Shown one piece after another: positions 13,618 through 24,988 of a DNA stretch of 62,500 bases. How positions within the stretch are numbered: position 1 is the first letter of the stretch; every line of letters begins with the position of its first letter. The notes below the pieces were generated by a model. It had not been told where the DNA came from, ran no database searches, and saw only the letters and a program-made list of their open reading frames with translations. The stretch comes from Bigelowiella natans CCMP2755 (lineage: Eukaryota; Cercozoa; Chlorarachniophyceae), in the NCBI GenBank assembly GCA_000320545.1, contig ADNK01002660.1:1-62500 (forward strand), given 5' to 3'. The translations under genes were made by a program, and so were the position numbers.

Positions 13618-15261
13618 CTACTTTTCACGTTCCCCTTCCTTCATCTCTCCAGAAAACTCTTGAGGATCCAAGTCAACCTTGTATTTCTCAATCGTCTTCA
13701 GCATGACGTTGTACGGGGAAAATTTTTCGATCTCACCATCCATAAAGACGTTCAATAAGTCCGGAGAAAATCCGGACACCATTGCGACGCCCGGGGTGTC
13801 CGCTTGGGCAGGTATAGAGCCACATTCGCTGGCCCTGAGGTTCCAAAACACAATTTGAGGAATCTGATAGCCATGGGATGCGAATGATTGCTTCGCGTGT
13901 TCGTAGACAGTCTTATAGTCTTCCTGGTCGTTTGCCTCATCAAACTGCATATCTGAGAAGATAAAGAGAACCTTTGGAAGTGCCTCTTGTGGCAGTCGTG
14001 CCTCGAGTGCAACGTCAAGTATCATTTTGAACACTTTGTAGACGTTTGTCGACATCCCCCACTTCATCCCTCGGACACTCAAAACCTGCTCCTGGAGAGA
14101 CTTATCCATGGGTACTTTATGCCATGAGGGGTCACTGTGAAACGTGATCAGACGTCCCCTGTACGGGGGACTCACTAGCCTCGAAACTAGGAGCCCAAGT
14201 GCTATCGCAACCTCCATAGGAATGCCCGACATGCTTCCTGATACATCGACTACTGCTACGGCGTCCTGTAAGCTACCTTTCATTTCAATCCTCTTGACAA
14301 GGGACTGCCACTGGGCGTCAGCTGTCTTATCAGTTTGTCCACCATGTAGATATTGTCTTATGAGGTCGTGAGGCTGGAGGCCTGTGGACTTGATTTCCTT
14401 TTCCCCGCGCTCGACAGCTCCCAGATACCCACTATACCCCTCACAGTTACGCTGAAAAGCTTTTTTGTAGTTGCTATGGGCCTTCGCAGGGACTGAAGCG
14501 AAGTCTATCGCATTCCATGCCTTCCTCGACATTTGACTCTCCACTAGAATGAGGTGCTTCCGCAAACGCGAGACCATTTTCCTGTATCTCATTTGGGGTC
14601 TCTTGTCCTTGGGAAAAATCATTTCGGCCATAATTTTTGCGAGCTTATGAGTTTTGTCGTATTTTTTACGCTCACTCGGGGCCCACTTTACGGCAAGAGA
14701 AATAGAAGATTTAGCAATTTTCTTCTTCGCACCTTCGTCCTTTTCCTCTTTCCTGTCTTCGTCTCCTTCAGGCTTATCAGCGTCCTCTGATTCAACGACC
14801 ATCTCTGAGTCTGCCAATAATTGTTTGCAATATAGCTTCAGCTCAGGAACATTCGCCGCATCCTCTTTCTTTAAAGCAGCCTTGTCTGTGTAAACTCGAC
14901 TAACAACATCAAGCAGGTCGCGGTACGTCCCAACACTCACAAATGCCTCGAGATTCGCTTCGTAGGTTCGAGGGAATTTGCTACGTAACCATTCCAAGCA
15001 ACTGAGGACCACCCGCCTCTCGCCTTTGCCTCCACGACAATCACGGGCGTTCATCAAAACTTTTAACGCGAGCTTTGGATCTTCGTCAACGGCATCCTGG
15101 AACATTCTTCTTGCATCCGCATCAGAGGTGTTACGTAGAAGGCCAGAAGAGAAAAGGTCTAGAACTTTCGACTCAGTAGTGCTAAACCCCCATGCACCAT
15201 TTTCAGTCAGGGCCATGTTGGTTGGCTCTTGCTGCGTGTCTGTCTTTTCTTGCTTGCTCAT
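13618..15261 (-). CDS. DUF2828-type protein with vWA-like domain, intronless
   Basis: Members of this family (DUF2828/DUF7788) occur in plants, protists and giant viruses; their biochemical role is poorly defined. The N-terminal half matches the family pattern: the motif ALTENGAWGFSTTESKVLDL opens it and a KVLMNARDCRGGKGERR motif follows. The C-terminal half is von Willebrand A-like with a MIDAS sequence DVSGSMSG. An acidic/Lys linker (about residues 180-205) separates two parts of the helical region. I chose the ATG at 15261 (MSKQEK). The frame stays open upstream to 15346, where a TTTTCAG could be a splice acceptor, so a short upstream exon is possible. No intron is visible in 1.6 kb, unlike most neighbours. 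It lies head-to-head with the EF-hand gene about 1 kb away. Confidence 0.85.
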   Translation of the reverse strand: MSKQEKTDTQQEPTNMALTENGAWGFSTTESKVLDLFSSGLLRNTSDADARRMFQDAVDEDPKLALKVLMNARDCRGGKGERRVVLSCLEWLRSKFPRTYEANLEAFVSVGTYRDLLDVVSRVYTDKAALKKEDAANVPELKLYCKQLLADSEMVVESEDADKPEGDEDRKEEKDEGAKKKIAKSSISLAVKWAPSERKKYDKTHKLAKIMAEMIFPKDKRPQMRYRKMVSRLRKHLILVESQMSRKAWNAIDFASVPAKAHSNYKKAFQRNCEGYSGYLGAVERGEKEIKSTGLQPHDLIRQYLHGGQTDKTADAQWQSLVKRIEMKGSLQDAVAVVDVSGSMSGIPMEVAIALGLLVSRLVSPPYRGRLITFHSDPSWHKVPMDKSLQEQVLSVRGMKWGMSTNVYKVFKMILDVALEARLPQEALPKVLFIFSDMQFDEANDQEDYKTVYEHAKQSFASHGYQIPQIVFWNLRASECGSIPAQADTPGVAMVSGFSPDLLNVFMDGEIEKFSPYNVMLKTIEKYKVDLDPQEFSGEMKEGEREK

Positions 15262-16313
15262 CTTCTTCGGGTTTTGGATTGTTGCGGGCAGATCTACGAG
15301 ACCGTACAGCTCGTACAAATCAAGATGAGCCAAGCCGCAGCTCGTCCTGAAAATGCGAGATACAAGATCAGGCTGTTTACAGGAAACGACTACTATTTCG
15401 TAGCAAAATCATAAGTTGAAACTGATCTCTGTAGATGTGCGACACGGTGTTTTTCATGACTCACTATTCAAAGTTGCTTGCATTCTTTCTTCGGGTGTGA
15501 GCCGCATTCAGATGCTTCAGAGAGTGATCCAGGAAGACGACCCATGCTCGACGACGACAACATACCGTACAATACCGGTAGATCTACGTAGAAGCACACA
15601 AAAATGGCCTCAAATTTCCCACATGGGCGCACCAGTCAACGCAGGCAATTTTTGAAATTAGTATTTCAAAGTCCTGCATTATTCTACGAGTACGAAAATT
15701 TTCACCCAATAATTTTTGGAAGTTAGAATGTTTTTCGCCGATGTCGCTTCACGATTTTTAATTTCTTTTGGCATATTGTACACTTTTAAGCACCATATTG
15801 TTTCTCTGTTCATGATTGTAGTACATATTTTAACTGCGACTCGGCTAGATTACTTCGGACTCCTGTGATGGGTAGGTACCCCTTGTCCCCTTGTACAAAC
15901 ATTTTGGTGAAAATAGCTAGATTTGGAGACTCTTTTATTTCGGAGAATGAATCTATGCATACCCCCCCTCATAAACACATACCACCAAGAACGCCAAACA
16001 GGGAGGCAGAGTAAAACCTTGAAAAATGCTCTGTTTTTCCTGCATTCAGGTTTGTCGCGATGTTTTATGTTCCTTAATTTTCCCCGCCTCCGCTGACTCA
16101 GATGCCCCCAACGTTATGGTGCTATTATTGCTGTACCAAAAAAACATTCGCATTTTTAACATAATTTGCCTTAGAACGTTGACACAGGGATAAAATCCCC
16201 AGAATTTTCCAAATAATGTGACAGTTACCACTCAGAGCGTTCCAAGTTCCAATTAAATCCATCCCTTCGGATCTATCCACAGAACCCATTCAAGACCAGT
16301 CAGTCGAAACTAC
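15262..16313. other. Divergent intergenic region
   Basis: It separates the minus-strand DUF2828 gene from the plus-strand EF-hand gene. It is AT-rich with no convincing ORF and presumably holds both promoters and leaders. Possible 5' exon sequence for the DUF2828 gene lies between 15347 and 15650. Confidence 0.5.
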
Positions 16314-17069
16314 ATGCCTTGCATTCGTGCTCCACCTGAGGCCTCCACACTCCCTTCATGGGCCAGAGAAGTGGTTGGCAGGATCAACAAAGTGAAGCTT
16401 CGAACCATCAAACTGGGACCAGAGCAGAAGACCACAAGCATGAAGTTTAAGGATGTTGCTGATTCTGACACCATGTATGGCTGCACCTGCGACGGGTAAC
16501 ATTTTATTCTATTTATCAATCTACTTTGAGATTACATAATAATGATTTAGTATTTTTTACCTTCTATTTTCCGTTGGGGATGGCTCTGAACAAACACACT
16601 TATTCTGACTCTGCAGATCTAAAAAAACTCATAATAATGTAGGACGTGCAAAAAGAAGACAGTCAAAGGTCCTCTCCATTTCAACGTCAAAGATGATCTT
16701 GTATACTGCAAAAAATGCTTTGAGGCACAACAGAAGAAGACAAAGACCACTAACACCGAGTCTGATGAAGAGGGCAAATTTGTGTACTGCAAGACTTACA
16801 AAGACGTCATGAAGCAGATATTCAACCTCATGGATGAAGATGGGAATGGAACAATATCTCGGAGTGAATTCAACAAGTTCTTTACAGCGATGGGTGCATC
16901 ACAAAGAGAGATTGGAATGATGTTTAACGTAGCCTCACCTCGGGCTAACAAACAAGTCATGAAAAAGTTTTTTTCGGATGACGATCAAGACGCAAGGAAT
17001 GTTAAAGAAGATGGACTCAGCCTTGAAGAATGGGCAGATTTCTATCTGAAGACGTTTGTATTTTTTTGA
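16314..17069 (+). CDS. Small Cys-cluster plus EF-hand protein
   Basis: Two exons, 16314-16495 and 16643-17069, join in phase (GAC GG|G ACG). The N-terminal half has paired cysteines (CTC..., GTC, then YCKKC about 25 residues on), which suggests a small zinc-binding module. The second half has one canonical EF-hand loop, DEDGNGTISRSE, with Ca-ligating positions 1, 3, 5, 7, 9 and 12 all suitable. A degenerate second loop (DDDQDARNVKEDGLSLEEW) follows. Length is about 200 residues. It is likely a soluble calcium sensor; the partner is unknown. The zinc module is inferred from cysteine spacing only. The stop TGA at 17067 follows KTFVFF. Confidence 0.75.
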
Positions 17070-18076
17070 TTGATCCTCTAGCTTAACTTTTCATCCACTA
17101 CAACTGTCAGTTCTGTCGTATCGTACTAAATATAAATAGTGTAAATCTATAAATTCATACACAAGCTAGCAAGGTGAGTGCATTGTATAATAGACAACGT
17201 AATATGATATATATTATATTTTATATTACTATGTCTATAACTTATTACTTAAACATATCGTAAACAGCAGTCGCTAGCATGTATCAATGAAGCCATTATA
17301 CAACATGTAATAAGTATTAAACGTACATCAGGAAATTTCATTACCCCTTTATTACAACCTCGCGGTACATGGCACATATGTGCGCGTATGTGTGCACGTG
17401 TGTGCACATGGTAGCACATGTTACATGATTGAACTACATACAACAACATCTGCATCTCATGCATGCGTGTGAGCAATGCTAAATTTATTAACGCTATACT
17501 ACGGTATCCTTGATATGTCTGCGCTATAGCTAATAACTGCGTGTGCGCATGTTGCATGCGCCGTGCAATCTCGGTTCATAATAAAGGCTAGCTAGTAGCT
17601 CTAAGTGTTGTGACGTTGGATTCTGTGTCTGTCATTACTGTGCATGTAGCAGCAACAATGCCCGATCCCGTTGTAGGGACTGTATGTAAGTCCACAACAT
17701 TATATATACCGCATCGTAGCGTGCAGCATTCAGGTGCATAATATATATGCGCACGACACATGCAGCATGCATGCATGCATGCAAATACGATACAATGTTC
17801 GTAGGCATATACGTAATAAAAGCAAGCCAAAAATGCGCGGCAAAACTAACGATCGACAATAACTAGCAGGCTGCTTTGCATTAAGCACGTAGCGCATCGT
17901 GCATTGCATTGTGTTGCGTATTGCTCTGCTGCGTGCGTGCGTATACGCGTGTGAATAGAAGCATTTTTTTTTGCCAACGAATCGGAATTAGCAAGAATCA
18001 TGCAAGATTTTGGGGGCTGCTATTTGAGGACGACTACACTTACAAACGATGAGCACCACTCATTTTCACCTCGCTA
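17070..18076. other. Spacer rich in TGCATG words
   Basis: There are no credible ORFs. It contains repeated TGCATG/GCATGC words, including five in a row near 17759-17782, several CTAGCTAG words near 17587, and many short palindromes. Downstream ends of two converging genes face each other here. Confidence 0.55.
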
Positions 18077-18936
18077 TCAATGTCCTATAGGCTCGTCCAA
18101 AGCTAGCATTGCCTCGGCCATTGCAGCCTGGACAGATCCATTTATAATATCAAGTTTTTCTTGGCTGTTACCCACTGGCTCTTTTCCCGACACAGACGTT
18201 ACAGTGGTCGTTGCGCTTTTAATCTGAAAGAATGATCACAAAACCAACTTTATGTTTATCTTTAACAAATTCATCGCACATTCATACATGAAGCTGCAAG
18301 AAAGCAACGTACCCAACTATCAAAATAGTCAAAGCAAAAAACCAATGTCTCGGAATAAATACACATTTGGCCATCTTTTCCCAAATGATTCCTTTTGTGT
18401 TGTGGTTCTCGATTCACCCTGGCCACTCTCCACCCTTTTGCATTTTGTCAGTTTTACCTCGGGCGAGCGATGGAGAGCTTTGTAGGTCTCTATATTTTTG
18501 TGGCCAGCTGTCTTGATGGGTCTCCGAGACTTGGTACTTCGTCGTGATTTATTACTAGAGCCGCCTTTCGCCATTTGGGAGTATCCGCCCGGAAAGTGAT
18601 TGCCTGTGCGAGTAGGGGTAAATCCTTTCGGAACCCCACGTGAGTTTTTCCTCAATCCTGTGGTTACCGTCTTTTTGGCTGTCTTTCTACTTTTGCTACT
18701 GCTGCGGTTGCTTCGTGACGTCTGTGCAGTTTTCTTCTTATTTGAGGTTGTTTTCTTAGGCACTTTGCTCGCCGAATACTCTGCTGTTCCCTTCCCCTTT
18801 AGGGGTACTCTTGGGATAATCACACCGAACTTTTTCTCTAAATATTGATCGTAGGCCGATGAGGCTGCCTTTTCATGGACTGCCCCTTTCCGAGTGTAAT
18901 GTTCAATATTCAAATGTGAGATTTGTGACTAGAAAA
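18077..18936 (-). CDS. Lys/Ser/Arg-rich basic protein (partial model)
   Basis: The long exon reads from an acceptor near 18936 (TTTTCTAG) to a donor near 18459 (CCCGAG|GTAAAA). A last exon, about 18228-18077, begins after CTTTCAG and ends in TGA with the peptide LALDEPIGH. The middle is extremely basic with clustered motifs such as SSSKSRKTAKK and SRRSTKSRRP, resembling histone H1-like or RNA-binding tails; no folded domain is recognised. No ATG opens the long exon, which starts at an acceptor, so a 5' exon is missing from the model. The preceding acceptor may be shared with the PDZ gene in another frame. Function is unknown; nucleic-acid binding is an inference from charge only. Confidence 0.55.
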
Positions 18937-20296
18937 TCTGAACAGACTAATTGTGCGCTATTGTAAAAAAAACGCATAAAACGTAATGAGCCTCATGGCA
19001 TCGAGGCGGAAACAATTCGCAAAGCCCGTGCCTTAGATTAAAATGACTCGAAATACCAACAAATTTCGTAATACCCAGGTGATTATGTTTAGTATCGTGT
19101 CGAGTGTTCGGTGTGTTATAGTGAATTTGGTTCACCTTCCAATTCTTTCTGTTTCAGGAGCTCTCTTTCCCTTGCCAGGTACTCCTCACGAAAGGTCCTC
19201 GATGATAATTGGTTTATCTTGCTATCACCTTGAAGGCGGTTTCCTGAGAGCAATAACAGTGTTTTTTAAAAATTATAAAATAATAGTTAATATGGTACAT
19301 GTTCGATCTCTATTTAAGTTTTAGAATAATCTCTTTTTACCGAATTCCTCGCCTTTTATCTCCAGTTGATATCGTTCCATCTCCGTCTCGTCCTTAAAAT
19401 ACGCAGCAGCACCAATGACATTCGTGATATGGCCAGCACGATGAAGAATGAAGAAAGAAGAGAGGCAGTTCAGGATTCGTGACGGATAGAGGAGTAGATG
19501 TTTTGGTGATTTAACTGTCATTTTACGTCCTCTACCTTTCTTCTCCTATCTTCGCGTTCCACCTCACTGTCTTTCCACGCCCCTCTCTTCTCTTTTAACA
19601 ATTCCCCTTCTATGCCCCCCCTCGATGGGGCAAACTTCGCCAAAGTCTTCATCCGAATCTCTGGCGCGAGGAGGGTTGGCACTGGGAATGACAACGGCGG
19701 TGCACGTGGTAGAAATTGAACGAGGAATTGCGCATGTTGCTCAAACGTCGTCCCGCTTTTAGGTAAGGTCCGCACGATTAGCTGCCCGAAATCAATGGGA
19801 GATTCTCAATCAAATGCAATCCGAACGTGTGCATAGAGGTATATCAACAACCCGCACACCATTAGTGCACACATACATGCTCTGCTGATTCATTTTATGT
19901 GTTGTTCCAAGAACCTCGTGGTCTTTCTCGAGGAACGGCGATTGCCATGCACGCGATTGGCCGAATACTTCCCAGTTAGCACGCATGTACCTTTGTTCCG
20001 ATTTAATGATTTTTTGTTCTTCGATTATTTGGGTTCTCAGCAAAATAGAAGGTGTTACATAGATGGTGCTATTCTGATGTTTTCCCACTAGATGAGAGTG
20101 TTGGTTGTTCGAGCGATTTAAATGAGAAGTTTTGGTGGTGTGCAGACTAAAGACCTGAGGCAGGCCAACCTTGCGTCAGGTGTGCGAAACACCTGGGTTA
20201 GCACGAGTATCTACAAGCCAAACAGATCATTATTCTCCTTATTCTTACTGTTCAAGTTGCCACAAGAGCATGACTTGCTATGCCCCCCCTCCCCGC

Positions 20297-20342
<46 letters not shown>

Positions 20343-22340
20343 ATTAAACAATTAAAATCTTCGTTTCTAATCACCACCGGACACCCACATCTCCACTACA
20401 TACTATAATAATAATAATAATAATAAGAAGAAGAAGAAGAAGAAAAAGCAGCAGTAGGACCTTAAACAGATATGAGGGCTCCAGCAAGCAGTTTTCGTCA
20501 CGCAGAATCATAGCTGTGACCTGCTCGGCATAACATAATATCAGGGCTTGTCAGATTGCACAGCTACATTTTCTGCCAAAGGTACGAGAATTCAATCCTC
20601 CTACCGCTCGCTCCTGCATTCGGTCGCAAAGGCTTTGATGGGACTCGCATTCCTTGGCGAGCTCGGCTTCTATTGCCGACTCCTTCCGGATCAAAAACTG
20701 CGCGCAGGACATGCGGTGCTGCTCGATCTTTTTCCTACAGGGGAGAGGAGGGGAATATGTGGACTTTAGAAAGTAGCTAGGAAAAAAGAGAGGTCAGACA
20801 TGTATACGAATCTTAGATGTACTGACGCTAAGACTTCAGATTTCATCCTTTTCTTTTATTTTTGAACACTTCGTAGTCTCACCGTGCCTCAGATGAGGAT
20901 ATTTTATGGGTATTTTGGGAGTTTTCCCGGCGGCGTCTCGCCTTGATCTTCTTCTCCTGATTTTGCACGGATTTGAGGATCTTCTTCTCATACTCGGCCT
21001 GAATCGCAACCATTTTTGCCCGCAGCACCGTCTGTTGTTCTGCAAAAAGGGAGAGAAAGTATTTTTGTGCTAAAATGAGAATGATATGGCAAGGGCAGCA
21101 ACAAAAACGCGATAGTTGGCCGGAGAATGGTAACAAACGTGCCAGTACACGTCAAGATACGACACATATTCTATGTCTGATCGTGGTGAGAGTCAACTGG
21201 CTTTCCGTACACAGCATATTCTACAGCATTTTAGGATATAAAGGTACTTCAAAACTTCTCTAACTGGCCATGCATGTGCTACTATCATCATCATCATCGT
21301 CGTCGTCGTCATCAGCATCATGAGAGCATCTATAATTCTCATAATCATCATAATCATCACCATCATCATCATCATCATCATCATTATCATCATCATTATC
21401 ATCACAAGCAATCCCCACTCGATGCTTCCAGATCAAAGATGATCTTGTCCGCGACCGCATAGTTGTATTCCTGCAACACCGGAAGATTCTCCAGAAACGC
21501 TAGGAAGAAGATGAGCCCGCTGGCGGAAATAGCGCCCTCGTCATCTCCAGTGATGGACAAAGAGAAAGACGCAGCATCAAGAAAGACGTGCATACGAAGA
21601 TTATTGATCACAGTGCTCGGTGTTGCTGCTAACGATGACGGCGTTTGGTTGCTTCTTGCCTATCAAACGGATCGAGAGTAGATATAAGTAAACAAAGTGA
21701 GCAGAGCTCCCCTGCCCCTCTCTCATCCCTCTAATTTGCATCTCCGTACTACTTTATCTCTCTCTATCTTCGGTGTTCACCGGATTATTACAATGTTTTC
21801 ATTATCACCATAGATAGACCCCTCCCCAGCCTTACCATGACATCGCACTTGGCGATGGCGCCCGAGGCCTTTCTGCAGAGCAGCGCGAGGTTGTGACGAG
21901 ACACGTTCTCCGCTCCCACTACCATCCATAGCTTGACAAACACGCCATTTCGAGAGACCTCGAAGCTGACGCTAGCACCTAAACCGATTACAGCGATACG
22001 AATGGTATTTCTTTCTCTACTTTGTCTGTGCAACTCGCGTGTATTTGCGTGGGAAAAATGCGGAGAGAAAGGAAGTTTGGGGTCGGCAGGCGTGTGCGTT
22101 CGACCCGGTGTCCTTGTGATAAGATACTCCATAAGAAGCTCGCTGTCTTTCCCTTCCACAACGTGAGAATCAATTTTTCGTAGCACATCGCCTTCTCTCA
22201 GCTTAGAGTCATAGGCTGGTGAGCCCGAGAGAATTGCTGAATGGTGTATAATATACACACAAACACAGAGCATTGTATGTATGTATATGTGCATATGTGC
22301 ATGTTTAGAGAGTAGTATAATGCAATCCCATATTAATTTT

Positions 22341-22425
<85 letters not shown>

Positions 22426-23294
22426 GCGGACCCCTCCCTTTCTTCATACACACGTTCGCATCCTGGTTAATATTCGATAATACATTATTGCGGATAGAAT
22501 AACACCTTTAATTACTAGCTTTCCGCCAATGTTTTCAGTCTGAAGTCCAAGTGTCGACTTGAGTCCCCTCAGGAGCTTCTTTGCCTCGCGTGAAGTGTTT
22601 ATAGCCTGGGCCGCTGTGAAGCTCTGAAAATTTGAAAGACAGTGCAGAAAAAAACAAACAATGAATATGGTTCAGAACTGGAGAATCGTATCATCACATG
22701 AGAAAACGTATTTGTGAGCAGTTTTCGATTATCCGTTGTGTTTCATTCATAGTTAGCTGTTTGCACGATGCCAGATGCTTGAATAATGCAATGCATATTG
22801 CTCGTTAAAGAAGAATACTCATCTCTCCCTCCGCCCCGATTATTCTCATAAATATTCTCACCTGATGCTTTTGGCGCATCTGGGCCATAACCATCTTCGA
22901 CCCAGAGAGAACTTCAAATGGGACTCGAAACCGCTGGACTTTTGAGTCGAGATCACGGAAATGGAGCTCGACGTTCAGAGTGGACTTGAAGGTCTGCAGT
23001 GGCGGATACGTTTAGGTTGCGATCGAAAGAACATGCTGACGACACTTTCTGACGGGGCAAATAAGTCTCTATCTCTGCAGTAGGAGAAACATCTCCTGCA
23101 AGCAGATTTCCCATTCGAGGCAAAAGTGAAAACGATCGGTCATTTGCTGTACAGCCAGAGTCAACTCACGAACACACTGACATCACCTGCATCCATAAGA
23201 TCGAGAGGCTCCGAGAGAAGTCGATATCCTCTTCTTCTTCTTCTCCAGAAACCGAAGAAACAGATTCTCCAGCATCGACTTGCCTGGTTTCCAT
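18903..23294 (-). CDS. PDZ-domain and coiled-coil protein, multi-exon
   Basis: Exons run right to left. 23294-23187 holds an acidic N-terminus with GEEEEEDIDF, starting at ATG 23294. Then come about 22996-22861, 22627-about 22505, about 22236-22110, 21978-21836, about 21670-21430, about 21050-20885, about 20740-20560, about 20050-19985, 19757-about 19532, 19403-19342 and 19248-19133. The PDZ domain is assembled across introns: GLQTENIGGKLVIK, then ILSGSPAYDSKLREGDVL, then RTPGASVSFEVSRNG, with phase agreement at CCG G|GT. After it comes an uncharacterised segment (LIFFLAFLENLPVLQEY), then Lys/Glu-rich heptad-like helices. The terminal exon probably reads VTNLTFEY and stops at 18903. It is likely a scaffold protein; ligands are unknown. 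Exons between 21.4 and 19.9 kb are least certain. Confidence 0.65.
20300..20447. repeat. (TA)n, (ATA)n and (AAG)n microsatellites
   Basis: A TA tract at 20300-20335 and trinucleotide ATA/AAG tracts at 20405-20447 lie in an intron of the PDZ gene. Confidence 0.9.
21283..21407. repeat. (CAT/CGT)n trinucleotide array
   Basis: About 120 bases are built from CAT and CGT triplets with interruptions. The array sits in an intron of the PDZ gene; translated in other frames it gives only poly-His, poly-Met or poly-Asp. Confidence 0.9.
22346..22424. repeat. (CT)n-(AT)n composite microsatellite
   Basis: A CT tract is followed directly by an AT tract, inside the intron that splits the PDZ domain. Confidence 0.9.
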
Positions 23295-23629
23295 GGATCC
23301 CAGCCGGTGGCTGCCAAAGCTTGAGGCTAGCTGCAGCTCGTCGTCGCACGAAGACGTCTGGGCGCCGCCGTTGAGCTTCGCTGTCAGGGTCGCACGGATG
23401 ATTCATGTCGCAGGGCACAAAATACACGCAAAACAACATAAATCGATCAGAATCATCTTGTCGCTCAAGCCATTTGCATCAGCCGTTTCGAGGGAGGAGC
23501 ATGCTTTTCGAAAAATGGCATGGAAAACATCCCTGCGTCGCATAGATAAACTTGTCGTAGGTTATATCTCGGGACCCACTCCGAGCCGGCCCGGCAGCGT
23601 TTCCATTACGACGAGGAGTGATACTGACC

Positions 23630-24988
23630 ATGCTGAGGAGGCAGGCTAGCGCGGCAAGAGATGTTCTTTTCTTTCTATGCAGTATTTCCTTGAGTGATAT
23701 CATGGATCTGGGGGAGGATAACCTGCGGAATACGCTCGTAGATAGAGCCGCAGCCTCCTGTACTGACGATTTGAAACGAATTCAAGGCTTAAATACCACG
23801 GAAGTTGCGGGGTTGGTTATGGCACAAAAAGTTTTAGTTCGGGGGGGGATAGCCTCGGAGACGGAGATTAAAGGATGGGGTATCGACAAGCAACGAAATA
23901 GCCTTGTTTCTTCTAATCAACGCTACACGGGATTGCCAGCAAGTACCTTACAAAGCGAATCAACATTCGACAACGCAATGAGGGCCTACTCTACCTGGCT
24001 TTATCAAGTAGAAGCCCTCCCCTTACTGAGCGCTTTCTCTAATATTGGTGCGGCGGAGACGTCAAGCTTCAGCACAAAAGCGCTACTGCCAGAAACGAAT
24101 CGCACCGTGGGCGTCGATTGTATATCCATCATCGAGCGTACAAAGGCCAAGGGCTATCTCGGGGTCTTTCACACGGCTGACACTACTCAAGAGGATGTAT
24201 TCGATTTGTATGTGGCAACGTCGGACGACCTGAAAACTTGGGAAGCAGCAAACACCCCTCTTATTAAGAGGGCTTCGATGGCCAAGCTGTATGGCGGAGC
24301 CGACCTGCCGTTCAGCGGTATCCTCCTCCTCTACGAAGCTAACGTGGAAGGTAAGGGACCATCTGTCGCCGGAGCATGGTTTGCAACGGAAGATGATCTC
24401 CTTGAGGGGAAGATAAGCCAGCAATTTCTGACTTCGCGCACCCTGAGCGGCAATGCGGAAGGAACTCCCAATCTGATAAGAGCCACGACTATGGATGCGA
24501 AATCTAGTGATACGTCACCCCAGAATTGCGTGCTTACTATTGGTATGCACTATTTCGACAAGCGAGAAAGTGGCGAAATGATCGACCAGCAAGCGTACGC
24601 CGTGATCAAGGGCTTTGATAGTGCGCAATGGAGGGCAGCTCCCTGTAGCATTTCCAACGCTTACCTCCCGAAGCAAGGATATCTCGGAAAGCTCGGGGCC
24701 CGCTCGAGTTTCATGTACAACGGCCGCCTATTTTACGTAATGGAGGTGCAAAAGGAGTTAGATAATTGGAGTTCTTGGCGGCTGTTATTGGGCGATGGTG
24801 TTGGGTTCACAGAGCTTTCCGTGCGTACACCCAGTCTATCGTCCTCCTTTGCTAACCCGTCGGTTGCGGCCTTGAGTGCCAACGAAATCGGGTCGAACGA
24901 ACGCTCCTTCATAGTAACTTCATTCGTTCCAAGCGAGGGTAGTTGGGGAAATGAAGAGGGTGAGTTGGTGTACAGGGTCGAAGTATAA
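23630..24988 (+). CDS. Probable secreted beta-propeller (GH43/32-like) protein, intronless
   Basis: One uninterrupted ORF of about 450 residues from ATG 23630 (MLRRQ); the in-frame GTG at 23618 is not needed. The N-terminus has a hydrophobic core (DVLFFLCSISLS) that could be a signal peptide. The body has motifs typical of five-bladed propeller glycosidases: GYLGVFHTAD, DLYVATSDDLKTWE, EGTPNLI and an IGMHYFD strand, spaced like blades I-V of the GH43/GH32/DUF-type clan. I cannot assign catalytic acids with confidence, so an enzyme activity is not claimed. The gene starts 336 bases from the divergent PDZ gene, so they may share a promoter region. Intron absence beside intron-rich genes suggests recent gain, retroposition or transfer. 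Confidence 0.6.
   Translation: MLRRQASAARDVLFFLCSISLSDIMDLGEDNLRNTLVDRAAASCTDDLKRIQGLNTTEVAGLVMAQKVLVRGGIASETEIKGWGIDKQRNSLVSSNQRYTGLPASTLQSESTFDNAMRAYSTWLYQVEALPLLSAFSNIGAAETSSFSTKALLPETNRTVGVDCISIIERTKAKGYLGVFHTADTTQEDVFDLYVATSDDLKTWEAANTPLIKRASMAKLYGGADLPFSGILLLYEANVEGKGPSVAGAWFATEDDLLEGKISQQFLTSRTLSGNAEGTPNLIRATTMDAKSSDTSPQNCVLTIGMHYFDKRESGEMIDQQAYAVIKGFDSAQWRAAPCSISNAYLPKQGYLGKLGARSSFMYNGRLFYVMEVQKELDNWSSWRLLLGDGVGFTELSVRTPSLSSSFANPSVAALSANEIGSNERSFIVTSFVPSEGSWGNEEGELVYRVEV

Noticed and set aside
21274-21462. His-rich ORF that could suggest a metal-binding protein
   Set aside because: It is the translation of an intronic CAT triplet array; the true exons lie on the other strand.
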